Below, one piece after another: positions 44,204-53,059 of a stretch of 64,000 nucleotides of DNA. Position numbers and translations under genes: made by a program. Origin of the DNA: SZUA-229 sp964531165 (GTDB taxonomy: Bacteria; Pseudomonadota; Gammaproteobacteria; SZUA-229); the NCBI GenBank assembly GCA_964531165.1, contig CAZHEA010000003.1, positions 37,645 through 101,644 on the forward strand. The letters run 5' to 3'. The notes under the pieces were generated by a model, which did no database searches, was not told the DNA's origin, and saw only the letters and a list, made by a program, of their open reading frames with translations. How positions within the stretch are numbered: the stretch's first letter is position 1; the number at the start of each line of letters is the position of its first letter.

Positions 44204-45868
44204 TTATTTCAATGGCTTGTATTTTATTCTATGTGGATTAATGGCATCGTCGCCCAGGCGGAGTTTACGGTCTTCTTCGTAATCTGAGTAGTTACCTTCA
44301 AACCAGGTAACCTTTGAATCGCCTTCAAATGCCAGAATGTGGGTGGCTATTCGGTCTAAAAACCAGCGATCGTGGGAAATAACCACGGCACAGCCGGGGA
44401 AGTCGAGAATGGCTTCTTCGAGTGCCCGTAGCGTCTCAACATCTAAATCATTGGTGGGCTCATCGAGTAGTAACAGGTTGCCACCTTTTTTCATTAGCTT
44501 GGCCAGATGCACCCGATTACGTTCACCACCGGAGAGGGTTTTAATGCTTTTCTGCTGTGAGTCGCCCTTGAAATTAAAGTGGCTGACGTAGGCTCGAGAT
44601 GAGGTGGTATAACGGCCGACTTCGATATTGTCTAATCCATCGGTTATTTCCTGCCATACGGTGTTATCGTCATTCAGTGAATCGCGGCTCTGGTCTACAT
44701 AGGCAATTTCAACTGAATCACCTATTCGAAACTCGCCTGAGTCTGGCGTTTCGGTGCCGGCAATCATATTAAACAGGGTGGTTTTACCCGCACCGTTTGG
44801 ACCAATAATGCCGATAATGCCACCTTTTGGCAGGTTAAAACTGACATTTTCGTAGAGCAGGCGGTCGCCAAAACTTTTGCTGATATTGACTGCTTCCACT
44901 ACTAAATCGCCAAGTCTGGGTCCGGGTGGGATATACAGTGACTTGGTTTCGCTGCGCTTTTGATATTCATCTGACTGCAACTCTTCAAAGCGTGACAGAC
45001 GCGCCTTGCTCTTGGCATGACGGCCCTTGGCATTGGAACGTACCCATTCCAGTTCGGCCTTAATGGCTTTCTGGCGACCGGCTTCTTTTTTCTCTTCGCG
45101 CTCCAGACGGGCTTCTTTTTGCTCGAGCCAGGAGGAGTAGTTGCCTTCCCACGGAATTCCCTGGCCGCGGTCGAGTTCCAGAATCCAGCCGGCGACGTTG
45201 TCGAGGAAGTAGCGGTCGTGGGTTACCGCTACAACCGTACCGGTAAATTCAGCTAGAAAGCGTTCTAGCCAGGCGACAGACTCGGCATCGAGGTGGTTGG
45301 TGGGCTCGTCAAGAATCAGCATATCCGGTGCTGACAACAACAAGCGGCAAAGAGCTACACGACGGCGTTCACCACCGGAAAGTTTACTGACATCCGCATC
45401 CCATGGCGGCAGACGCAGAGCATCGGCGGCTATTTCCAGTTTGTGTTCGAGATTGTGGGCATCGGCTGCCTGAATAATGTTTTCCAGCTGCGCCTGTTCC
45501 GCAGCCAGTGCATCGAAGTCCGCATCTGGTTCGGCATAGGCGGCATAAACCGCATCTAAACGGGCCTGTGCATCTTTAACCACTTTAAGGCCTTCTTCCA
45601 CATTGCCTTTTACATCTTTGGTTTCATCCAGCTCGGGTTCCTGTTGAAGAAAACCAATATTAATACCGGGCTGGGGGCGGGCTTCACCAATAATATCAGT
45701 GTCGACACCTGCCATAATGCGTAACAGGGTCGATTTACCTGCTCCGTTGTAACCCAGTACACCAATCTTTGCACCGGGGAAAAAGTTAAGGTTAATGTTT
45801 TTAAGTAACTCTTTTTTGGGTGGAACAATCTTGCCCACGCCATTCATTGTGTAGATGTACTGTGCCAT
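44204..45868 (-). CDS. ettA: Energy-dependent translational throttle protein EttA (ABC-F)
   Basis: EttA binds the ribosomal E site and gates early elongation according to the ATP/ADP ratio. It is 554 residues, essentially the E. coli size. Two ABC domains have Walker A GYNGAGKSTLLR and GPNGAGKTTLFN, signatures KLSGGERRRVALCRLLL and TLSGGERNRVHLAKLM, and Walker B MLILDEPTNHLD and LLLLDEPTNDLD. The linker between them contains the charged REEKKEAGRQKAIKAELEW stretch (P-site tRNA interaction motif region) and the arm insertion. Starts MAQYIYTMNGVGKIVPPKKE, as in EttA. There is no membrane domain. Confidence 0.96.
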   Translation of the reverse strand: MAQYIYTMNGVGKIVPPKKELLKNINLNFFPGAKIGVLGYNGAGKSTLLRIMAGVDTDIIGEARPQPGINIGFLQQEPELDETKDVKGNVEEGLKVVKDAQARLDAVYAAYAEPDADFDALAAEQAQLENIIQAADAHNLEHKLEIAADALRLPPWDADVSKLSGGERRRVALCRLLLSAPDMLILDEPTNHLDAESVAWLERFLAEFTGTVVAVTHDRYFLDNVAGWILELDRGQGIPWEGNYSSWLEQKEARLEREEKKEAGRQKAIKAELEWVRSNAKGRHAKSKARLSRFEELQSDEYQKRSETKSLYIPPGPRLGDLVVEAVNISKSFGDRLLYENVSFNLPKGGIIGIIGPNGAGKTTLFNMIAGTETPDSGEFRIGDSVEIAYVDQSRDSLNDDNTVWQEITDGLDNIEVGRYTTSSRAYVSHFNFKGDSQQKSIKTLSGGERNRVHLAKLMKKGGNLLLLDEPTNDLDVETLRALEEAILDFPGCAVVISHDRWFLDRIATHILAFEGDSKVTWFEGNYSDYEEDRKLRLGDDAINPHRIKYKPLK

Positions 45869-46041
45869 AATTTAATTAACTATTTGTGATGTAAAAGTCA
45901 GTTGTTTGTTGACAGTAGATTATACTAAGGTAACTCTGATTAACAATTTATATATTAAATCTTCTGCTTAACGTATTTAATGGAATTTACTTTGCAGATT
46001 GTAATCGTCACTTAAGGGCCTTTTAGCTTTAGTTATTATCT

Positions 46042-47736
46042 ATGAAGTATTTATATTCGATTTTATTGATAGCCTTGTTTTTGTCTGTTCTGGGCTGCTC
46101 GGGAGGACAGGAGGGAAATTTCGGTCCTACTAATACCACTGCCATTGAAACCTGTTATGACGTTCAGATTAGTATTGCAGGCAATAGTCAGACAAAAAAT
46201 TTATGTACCACAATAGAAAATGGTGGCTTTAATGGCTTGGGCACGGCTCGTTTTATAAAAACCTCTCTACTAAATCCTGCAGCGGTCAGTGTGCAGGTAA
46301 CCCGAACAGATGGTCTTAATCCATCAGATCCGGATATTGTAGTTTATAAAAACGGCATCATAATTAAACAGGCTGATGGTACAGGTAGTAACACTGAGTC
46401 TCTTTCAGTAAACCTTGGCGCTGGTAATTACGTTTTTGAAATCAAAGAATTTAAATATTCAAGTGATGATGGGAAAGTACAGCTAACTCAGCCGGTTTTT
46501 CAGAAAACCACTGCCGCTATAATAACAACCCAGGCTCTTAATGCTCTTGTTACGGGGTGTCTGGTAGGTGATGTTTGCAGCCGTGTGAGTGGTTATGTTT
46601 CTTTCGAAAGAGTCAATCATGCAGGTTCGTTCCTTAATTACTCTGATATATCAAAACTGCCGATTCAACAGGCGCTTGTGCAAGCTATCTGCAGCTCAGA
46701 TAATTTTTTTACAACCGTTATTTATAATTCAGAGTCATCTGATTCGTCTGGAAATTACTCTTTAAACTTTCCCGCAAACCAGTCTTGCCGGGTAAGGGTA
46801 AAAGCGCAAATGTTCAGTGACGGCCGCTGGGATATGAGCGTGGTTGACAATACGGTGTTGTCAAAACCTGTGTATGCAATGGATAGCAGCACACTGACTG
46901 CGGGTGTTGATCAGACCTTAAATCTTGAAGCGGGTGCAGGCTGGGGTGGTACGGGGTATATTGAAGGTCAAAGAATTGCTGCGCCTTTTGCTATTTTAGA
47001 CAGCGTTAGAAAAGCTAAAGACAAAGTATTATCTGCCGCCAATGTGAGATTCCCGTTGCTTAAAATTAACTGGAGTGTTGATAACTCCACCCTCAGTCTT
47101 TTGGGTACTTTCTATGATCCGCAACTCAAGGAAATATTTTTAATGGGAAAAGAGAATAATGACACGGATGAGTATGATGAACACGTTATTATTCATGAGT
47201 GGGGACATTACTTCGAAGATAATTTTTCACGCTCAGATTCAAAAGGAGGGTCGCACGGGCTTGGTGATATTCTTGATGTGCGGCTCGCTTTTGGTGAAGG
47301 TTTTGGTAATGCGTTTTCAGCGATTGTAACGGATGATAATTTTTATATTGATACCAGTGGCTTTTTACAGGGCAGAGGTTTTATACTCGATATGGAAAAT
47401 AACAACTGTGAAAATGCAGGTTGGTATAGTGAGTGTTCAGTGCAGTCGATGTTGTATGATATTTATGATGCAAACAATGAAAATCAGGATTCACTTAATA
47501 TGAATTTCTCTTCTATCTATGATGTGCTGGTTAATGGTCAGAAAAATACAGAAGCGATGACGAGTATATTCAGTTTTATGCATTTGTTTAAGGTGCAAAA
47601 TCCATCGACCGCTAATGCGGTTGATAATCTGTTAAGTGGTCAGAATATAGATCCGGTTAGTGATGTTTATGGCAGCACTCAAAGTACACTGAATCCGGGA
47701 CAGACAAATCAGTTGCCCGTATATCAGGTTTACTAA
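46042..47736 (+). CDS. Lipoprotein with HEWGH metalloprotease motif
   Basis: A 564-residue lipoprotein: signal peptide with lipobox VLGC, acylated Cys19. A Gly/Asn-rich linker is followed by a beta domain like pre-peptidase C-terminal (PPC) modules (about 60-145), then a second beta region resembling carboxypeptidase regulatory domains (SGYVSFERV... about 175-290). The C-terminal part has an HExxH zinc motif, IIHEWGHYFED (H385, E386, H389), and a downstream AFGEGFGNAFSAI with Glu419, a good third ligand as in gluzincins. I do not recognise a named peptidase family. It is probably outer-membrane attached. The next lipoprotein starts 40 bases after its stop. Confidence 0.8.
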   Translation: MKYLYSILLIALFLSVLGCSGGQEGNFGPTNTTAIETCYDVQISIAGNSQTKNLCTTIENGGFNGLGTARFIKTSLLNPAAVSVQVTRTDGLNPSDPDIVVYKNGIIIKQADGTGSNTESLSVNLGAGNYVFEIKEFKYSSDDGKVQLTQPVFQKTTAAIITTQALNALVTGCLVGDVCSRVSGYVSFERVNHAGSFLNYSDISKLPIQQALVQAICSSDNFFTTVIYNSESSDSSGNYSLNFPANQSCRVRVKAQMFSDGRWDMSVVDNTVLSKPVYAMDSSTLTAGVDQTLNLEAGAGWGGTGYIEGQRIAAPFAILDSVRKAKDKVLSAANVRFPLLKINWSVDNSTLSLLGTFYDPQLKEIFLMGKENNDTDEYDEHVIIHEWGHYFEDNFSRSDSKGGSHGLGDILDVRLAFGEGFGNAFSAIVTDDNFYIDTSGFLQGRGFILDMENNNCENAGWYSECSVQSMLYDIYDANNENQDSLNMNFSSIYDVLVNGQKNTEAMTSIFSFMHLFKVQNPSTANAVDNLLSGQNIDPVSDVYGSTQSTLNPGQTNQLPVYQVY

Positions 47737-47776
47737 AGATATGTTCACGGGATTATGTTCACGAGTTGATACTTTT

Positions 47777-48487
47777 ATGAAATGGCAGAAATTAGTTTTA
47801 TTTTTTTTATTGAGTGGTTTGCTTTCCTGTAATCAGGATGCGCAGACTCATGCGGTTGAAATGTCTGGTGTTGATCAGCAATATACAACGGATTCTGAAT
47901 TGGCGGATACTAAGGTTACAGGTCGCTCGAAATCCAGTGCGTATAAACACATTGCTGCCAGCTCCACTGCCTCAAAGCCGGTTACCACAAAGCCTATCAC
48001 TACTAAATCCATCACTACTAAACCCAGGGCTGCAGTAATGATGACGTATGAATTTGATAATGATGCGGTTATTGGTGAGTATCTGGATATAAAACTAAAT
48101 TTTAAAACCTCTCGTGCTGTTGAATCATTGCAGGTTGAATACCATATTGAATCAGGGTTGGCGGGGGTTACTGCACAAAGTCTATTTCAGTTTCAGGCGC
48201 TTGCAGCAGCTGATCAAAAAACGGTAGTGCTGACAGTTTTACCTGAACAGGAAGGTCAGCATCTTATACATGTGTATGCAACTTTACATATAAATGGTCA
48301 GAATCAGTCGCGATCTTTTATTGTACCTGTGGCGGTTCAGTCGGATGAAATTTCAGCGGTTAAAGAACAGGCTGATCAGCCTCAGTTGTTACAGCAAAAA
48401 CGCCAGAATACTTCGTTACCAAAAGGTATGCATTATTTACCTGAACAAAATGTTATATCCATGCCGGCTAAAGAATCATCTGATTAG
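47777..48487 (+). CDS. Small lipoprotein with TTKP repeats, probable partner of the metalloprotease
   Basis: A 236-residue lipoprotein. ATG 47777 is chosen over 47741 because it gives a clean lipoprotein signal (MKWQKLVLFFLLSGLLSCNQ) with lipobox LLSC. The linker holds a short repeat KPVTTKPITTKSITTKPRA (about residues 70-90). A single beta-sandwich-like domain follows (FDNDAVIGEYLDIKLNFKTS, then EGQHLIHVYATLHINGQNQS), similar to bacterial Ig-like or DUF-type accessory folds. The C-terminus is polar and Gln-rich. I do not recognise a family. It follows the metalloprotease on the same strand and is probably co-transcribed. Confidence 0.72.
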   Translation: MKWQKLVLFFLLSGLLSCNQDAQTHAVEMSGVDQQYTTDSELADTKVTGRSKSSAYKHIAASSTASKPVTTKPITTKSITTKPRAAVMMTYEFDNDAVIGEYLDIKLNFKTSRAVESLQVEYHIESGLAGVTAQSLFQFQALAAADQKTVVLTVLPEQEGQHLIHVYATLHINGQNQSRSFIVPVAVQSDEISAVKEQADQPQLLQQKRQNTSLPKGMHYLPEQNVISMPAKESSD

Positions 48488-48662
48488 TTTCAATCAACAA
48501 TCTATCGTCCAAATCATCTATATCTAGTATCTACACTGGTCTCAACCCCCTATATAAGCTATGCTATACGGCTTTTATGGGTAGCCACTTATTTGTCATT
48601 AATATGATGAATAGTGGTGATCAGATTTCAGGTATTTTTGCCACAACCGGAGAATTTAAACT

Positions 48663-49919
48663 ATGTTTTCAGCAGATATGACCATTCAGGGTTATGACGA
48701 TGAATTGATGGATTCCATCAACGAAGAAACGCAACGTCAGGAAGATCACATTGAGCTTATTGCTTCTGAAAACTATACCAGCCCCCGCGTTATGCAGGCA
48801 CAGGGCTCTGTGTTAACCAATAAATATGCAGAAGGCTATCCCTCAAAGCGCTACTACGGCGGTTGTGAATTTGTTGATAAAACCGAGCAACTGGCAATTG
48901 ATCGTGCAAAGCAGTTATTTGGTGCGGATTATGCCAATGTTCAGCCACACTCCGGTTCACAGGCAAATGCAGCTGTATATATGGCTTTATGCTCGCCGGG
49001 TGATACGGTGCTGGGTATGAGTCTGGCGCACGGTGGGCATTTAACTCACGGTTCTAAAGTGAGTTTTTCAGGCAAAATGTATAATGCGGTTCAATACGGA
49101 TTAAAAGAAGAAACCGGTGAAGTGGACTATGAACAGGTTGCTGAGCTAGCGCGTGAGCACAAGCCCAAAATGATTGTTGCGGGCTTTTCGGCCTATTCTA
49201 AAATTATGGACTGGCAGAAGTTTCGTGATATTGCCGACGAAGTCGGTGCATACCTGTTTGTTGATATGGCACACGTGGCAGGCCTGGTAGCGGCGGGTAT
49301 TTACCCCAATCCGGTACCGATTGCCGATGTCGTGACCTCAACCACGCATAAAACATTACGCGGTCCACGTGGCGGCTTAATACTGGCAAAACAAAATGAT
49401 GAAATTACCAAAAAGTTTAATTCAGCTATTTTTCCCGGTACTCAGGGTGGTCCGTTAATGCATGTGATTGCCGCTAAAGCGGTGGCCTTTAAAGAAGCCA
49501 TGGAACCGGAATACATTGTTTATCAAAAGCAGGTTGTAGTTAATGCACAGGCAATGGCGAAGGTCTTTATGGACCGTGGCTATGATGTGGTTTCCAATGG
49601 TACCGAAAATCACCTGTTCTTAGTCAGCTTTATCAAGGCAGGTTTAACCGGTAAAGATGTGGAAAATGCCCTCGGCAAAGCTCATATTACGGTTAATAAA
49701 AATTCGGTGCCGAATGACCCGCAGTCGCCATTTGTGACATCCGGTATTCGCGTAGGTACACCGGCACTTACCACCCGTGGTTTTAATGAACAACAATCGA
49801 CTGAACTCGCTGAGTGGATGTGTGATGTGATTTCAAATATGGATGATGATGTTCTAATACAGGGTATACAGGATAAAGTTTCGGCCATCTGTGCCGATTT
49901 ACCGGTATACAAAAAGTAG
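48663..49919 (+). CDS. glyA: Serine hydroxymethyltransferase
   Basis: GlyA interconverts serine and glycine and loads tetrahydrofolate with one-carbon units. It is 418 residues. Motifs: ELIASENYTSPRVMQAQGSV, NKYAEGYPSKRYYGGCEFVD, NVQPHSGSQANAAVY, the PLP-lysine motif STTHKTLRGPRGG, IFPGTQGGPLMHVIAAKAVA and SGIRVGTPALTTRGF. The start at 48663 (GGAG ten bases upstream) gives MFSADMTI; ATG at M6 is an alternative. nrdR follows after 32 bases, a common order (glyA-nrdR-ribD). Confidence 0.97.
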   Translation: MFSADMTIQGYDDELMDSINEETQRQEDHIELIASENYTSPRVMQAQGSVLTNKYAEGYPSKRYYGGCEFVDKTEQLAIDRAKQLFGADYANVQPHSGSQANAAVYMALCSPGDTVLGMSLAHGGHLTHGSKVSFSGKMYNAVQYGLKEETGEVDYEQVAELAREHKPKMIVAGFSAYSKIMDWQKFRDIADEVGAYLFVDMAHVAGLVAAGIYPNPVPIADVVTSTTHKTLRGPRGGLILAKQNDEITKKFNSAIFPGTQGGPLMHVIAAKAVAFKEAMEPEYIVYQKQVVVNAQAMAKVFMDRGYDVVSNGTENHLFLVSFIKAGLTGKDVENALGKAHITVNKNSVPNDPQSPFVTSGIRVGTPALTTRGFNEQQSTELAEWMCDVISNMDDDVLIQGIQDKVSAICADLPVYKK

Positions 49920-49951
49920 AATCATAATTAATAACTTAAGACTTTTTTCAT

Positions 49952-50404
49952 ATGCACTGTCCATTTTGTAAAGCACCCGACACCCGCGTGGTGGATTCAA
50001 GGCTTGGTGGCGATGGCGATCAGGTTCGTCGTCGACGTGAGTGTGTAGAATGCACTGAACGTTTTACTACCTATGAAACCGCTGAGCTCAGTTTGCCGCG
50101 TATTGTCAAACAGGATGGTACACGCCAGACTTATGATGAAGCCAAGTTACGCTCCGGTTTCACTAAGGCGCTGGAAAAACGTCCGGTGAGCGTTGAAAAA
50201 ATTGAAGAAAGTATTAGTCACATAAAACACAAATTGTTATCGCAGGGTGAGCGCGAAGTCAATGCGCGAACCATTGGTGATTGGGTAATGGAAGAGTTGC
50301 AGGTATTGGATCATGTTGCTTATATTCGTTTTGCATCAGTGTACTTAAGTTTTGAAGATGTTGATGCATTTCGTAAAACCATTGAAAAACTAGAGCAACA
50401 GTAA
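49952..50404 (+). CDS. nrdR: Transcriptional repressor NrdR
   Basis: NrdR represses ribonucleotide reductase genes when dATP is high. It is 150 residues. The zinc ribbon has C3, C6, C31 and C34 (MHCPFCKAPDTRVVDSR and RRRECVECTERFTTYE), and the ATP-cone follows (RIVKQDGTRQTYDEAKLRSG, then ALEKRPVS). Gene order before the riboflavin genes is the normal one in gammaproteobacteria. Confidence 0.97.
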   Translation: MHCPFCKAPDTRVVDSRLGGDGDQVRRRRECVECTERFTTYETAELSLPRIVKQDGTRQTYDEAKLRSGFTKALEKRPVSVEKIEESISHIKHKLLSQGEREVNARTIGDWVMEELQVLDHVAYIRFASVYLSFEDVDAFRKTIEKLEQQ

Positions 50405-50448
50405 ACGCATCAGGTTAGGTTTAATTCAATTTTCAGATAAATTAAAAC

Positions 50449-51540
50449 ATGCAGGCAAATTCATCCGACACTCTTTATATTTCTAAAGCTATTCAGTTAG
50501 CAGAAAAAGGCTTGTATTCCACACAACCAAATCCAAGAGTCGGTTGTGTCATAGTGTTAAACAATGAAATTGTCGGTGAAGGTTATCACCAGCAGGCGGG
50601 TGGCCCGCATGCAGAGGTTTTTGCATTACAGCAGGCGGGTAACAGGGCCAGAGGTGCAACCGCATATGTCAGTTTAGAGCCATGTAGCCACCAGGGTAAG
50701 ACATCACCCTGTGCAGATGCCTTAATAAACGCGGGTGTAGCACGGGTGGTGTGTGCGATGCAGGATCCTAATCCGTTAGTCGCGGGCAGGGGGTTAGAAA
50801 AGCTACAGGCGGCAGGCATTAAAACATCGGTTGGTTTAATGCAGGCACAAGCAGAAAAATTAAATCCGGGCTTTATTAAACGCATGCAAACGGGTTTACC
50901 TTTTGTGCGGGTAAAGCTGGCGATGAGTGTAGATGGCAGAACAGCGATGGCATCGGGTGAAAGCCAATGGATTACCGGTGAGCATGCACGCGCTGACGTG
51001 CAGAAATATCGTGCCCGCAGCTCAGTTGTTTTAACCGGCAGTGGAACGGTGCTGGCGGATGATCCGTCAATGAATGTAAGGCTCACATCACATGAACTAG
51101 GCATTGCTGTTGATGTGCATCAGCCTTTACGGGCTATTATAGATAGTACATTAACGGTTTCAACCGACAGTAATATTTTTAAGCAAAGTGGTGAAACCAT
51201 TGTCTTTAGTACGCAACAGGCTGAACATGCAATAACGCTTGCGGAAAAAGATAAACGAGTTGATTTACATGCGCTGATGAAATATCTGGCTGATCACTAT
51301 CAGGCCAATGAAGTTCATGTTGAAGCCGGTAGTAAATTATGTGGTGCATTGTTGTCACAACAACTGATTGATGAAATCATTGTTTATATCGCGCCGCATA
51401 TTATGGGGGATTCAGCAATGGGTTTATTTCATTTGCCGGAGCTACAAACAATGCAGCAACGTATTGATGTTGAAATTAAAGATATACGTGCAATAGGTAA
51501 AGACTGGCGATTAACGGCTCGGCCGAAATACATTAAGTAA
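50449..51540 (+). CDS. ribD: Riboflavin biosynthesis deaminase-reductase RibD
   Basis: Bifunctional RibD removes the pyrimidine amino group and reduces the ribose side chain in riboflavin synthesis. It is 363 residues. The deaminase site has GGPHAEVFAL (H54, E56) and LEPCSHQGKTSPC (C79, C88). The reductase half starts near 145 with PFVRVKLAMSVDGRTAMASG, ESQWITGEHARADVQKYRAR and GTVLADDPSMNVR. Both halves appear complete. It is followed by a 256-base gap before the Ntn hydrolase gene. Confidence 0.96.
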   Translation: MQANSSDTLYISKAIQLAEKGLYSTQPNPRVGCVIVLNNEIVGEGYHQQAGGPHAEVFALQQAGNRARGATAYVSLEPCSHQGKTSPCADALINAGVARVVCAMQDPNPLVAGRGLEKLQAAGIKTSVGLMQAQAEKLNPGFIKRMQTGLPFVRVKLAMSVDGRTAMASGESQWITGEHARADVQKYRARSSVVLTGSGTVLADDPSMNVRLTSHELGIAVDVHQPLRAIIDSTLTVSTDSNIFKQSGETIVFSTQQAEHAITLAEKDKRVDLHALMKYLADHYQANEVHVEAGSKLCGALLSQQLIDEIIVYIAPHIMGDSAMGLFHLPELQTMQQRIDVEIKDIRAIGKDWRLTARPKYIK

Positions 51541-51555
51541 ACACAGGTATAAATA

Positions 51556-51766
51556 TAAACAAAAAGACACCGAAAATGAAACAGCATTATGCTAAAAAAC
51601 GCTAATTTATTGAACAATAAAAATTGTGTCATTATGGCGTGAAACTGGTTGTAGTTTATGTCTTGAAAATTCTCGTCATTTGATAATGGCCAGGTTTATT
51701 TTTAAGTTTTTAACCTTTACGTGCATTAGCGGTTATTCGCGTTCATTGACGGTGTCTTTTTCTTTA
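51556..51766. repeat. 25-base imperfect inverted repeat between ribD and the Ntn hydrolase gene
   Basis: The left arm at 51556-51580 contains AAAAAGACACCG (51561-51572) and the right arm at 51742-51766 its complement CGGTGTCTTTTT (51750-51761). Over 25 bases the arms match at 22. They are 161 bases apart, and the right arm ends 30 bases before the next ATG. No target-site duplication was seen around the pair. It could be a small mobile-element relic, a long-range RNA structure or a distant terminator. Confidence 0.5.
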
Positions 51767-51796
51767 AATGCTTATTAAATATAAAGAGAGAACTAT

Positions 51797-52369
51797 ATGT
51801 CCACTATTGTCGTGGTCAGAAAAAACAATCAGGTCTGCATTGCTGCTGATAGCTTAACCACTTTCGGTGACCTGCGCATGGGCGCTGCATACGATCGGGA
51901 CTATAATAAAATACAGTCTTATAAAGATGGTTACTTTGGCATCGTCGGTAGTGCCGCTCATGCGCTGGTGATGGAATCGGTACTAGCTGATGACAAAATT
52001 GAAATTGATTTCAGTTCGCGATTAGGTATTTTTGAAACCTTTCGCAGTTTGCATCCCATATTAAAAGAAAATTATTTTCTCAATGCCAAAGATGAAGAAG
52101 ATGATCCTTACGAAGCCACTCATATTGATGCGCTGATCTGTAATTCCAAAGGTATATTTGGCGTTTATTCATTACGTGAAGTCAGTGAGTATCATAAATT
52201 CTGGGCGATTGGATCCGGCTCTGAGTTTGCGTTGGGTGCCATGCATGTGCTTTACGATCGTTTAGACTCGGCACAGGAAATTGCGGAAGCTGCAGTTGAA
52301 GCCGGCTGTGAGTTCAATACTTCGTCAGGTTTACCGATTAGTTATCAGGTGATGGAGCTGGACCAGTAA
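51797..52369 (+). CDS. HslV/20S-proteasome-like Ntn hydrolase
   Basis: A 190-residue protein with the HslV/proteasome beta fold. The N-terminus MSTIVVVRKNNQVCIAADSL aligns by eye with HslV (TTIVSVRRNGHVVIAGDG): Asp18 matches the conserved Asp17 of HslV and Lys38 in DYNKI is the likely catalytic Lys. The residue after Met is Ser, not Thr, so the possible nucleophile differs; Thr3 follows. GYFGIVGSAAHALVMESVLA and the late IGSGSEFALGAMHVLYDRLD followed by SAQEIAEAAVEAGCEF are typical. No HslU partner is nearby. The stop overlaps the ribE start (TAATG), so it is translated with the riboflavin genes. Role unknown. Confidence 0.82.
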   Translation: MSTIVVVRKNNQVCIAADSLTTFGDLRMGAAYDRDYNKIQSYKDGYFGIVGSAAHALVMESVLADDKIEIDFSSRLGIFETFRSLHPILKENYFLNAKDEEDDPYEATHIDALICNSKGIFGVYSLREVSEYHKFWAIGSGSEFALGAMHVLYDRLDSAQEIAEAAVEAGCEFNTSSGLPISYQVMELDQ

Positions 52370-53037
52370 TGTTTACCGGTATTATTGAATCGCTGGGCAA
52401 AATTGAATCCATCGAGGATAAGGGCGGTGATGTACGCTTGTGGATTCAGACCGGCAAAATGAATATGGCGGATGTACAGCTGGGTGATAGCATTGCTATG
52501 AATGGTGTGTGTTTAACGGCTATTGAATTACGTGATGATGCTTATTGTGCTGATGTTTCCGGTGAAACCTTATCTCTGACATCATTAAAACAGTTAAAAG
52601 CCGGCAGCACGGTTAATCTTGAAAAAGCATTAACATTGCAGACTCGCCTCGGTGGGCATATGGTGAGTGGTCATGTGGACGGGCTGGGAACGGTACTTGA
52701 CCGTTATGACGATGCACGCTCGGTACGGTTTATTATAGAGGCTCCTAAATCGCTGGCAAAATATATCTCAGTAAAAGGTTCGATTACCATAGATGGAGTC
52801 AGCCTGACGGTGAATAAACTCGATGGTTGCCAGTTTGAATTAAATATCGTGCCACACACGCTGCAGGAAACTATAATGGGCAGTTACCAGGTGGGTTCGC
52901 AGGTGAATCTGGAAGTGGACCTGATTGCGCGTTATCTAGAGCGGCTGATGCTGGGTGATAAGGCTGCGCAGCCTAATAGTGATATGAGTACAGAAGTGAC
53001 CAGAAACCTTCTCGCTGAGAATGGTTTTATAAAGTAA
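52369..53037 (+). CDS. ribE: Riboflavin synthase, alpha chain
   Basis: Converts two 6,7-dimethyl-8-ribityllumazine molecules to riboflavin and the pyrimidine precursor. It is 222 residues with the internal duplication of the family: MFTGIIESLGKIESIED starts the first barrel, and GGHMVSGHVDGLGTVLDRYD the second. IAMNGVCLTAIEL and ITIDGVSLTVNKL are the matching ligand loops. Overlaps the Ntn hydrolase stop by one base; 22 bases before ribB. Confidence 0.97.
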   Translation: MFTGIIESLGKIESIEDKGGDVRLWIQTGKMNMADVQLGDSIAMNGVCLTAIELRDDAYCADVSGETLSLTSLKQLKAGSTVNLEKALTLQTRLGGHMVSGHVDGLGTVLDRYDDARSVRFIIEAPKSLAKYISVKGSITIDGVSLTVNKLDGCQFELNIVPHTLQETIMGSYQVGSQVNLEVDLIARYLERLMLGDKAAQPNSDMSTEVTRNLLAENGFIK

Positions 53038-53059
53038 AACAACATTAAGAAAGTGCCCT

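Noticed and set aside
45017..45256. Plus-strand open frame inside ettA
   Set aside because: Lies wholly antisense to a clear ABC-F gene and has no recognisable protein features.
46042..48487. Toxin-immunity pair reading of the two lipoproteins
   Set aside because: No toxin or immunity domain is recognisable, and both proteins are lipoproteins; a protease with an accessory protein is simpler.
49204..49389. Minus-strand open frame inside glyA
   Set aside because: Antisense shadow of a conserved enzyme gene; composition does not resemble a protein family.
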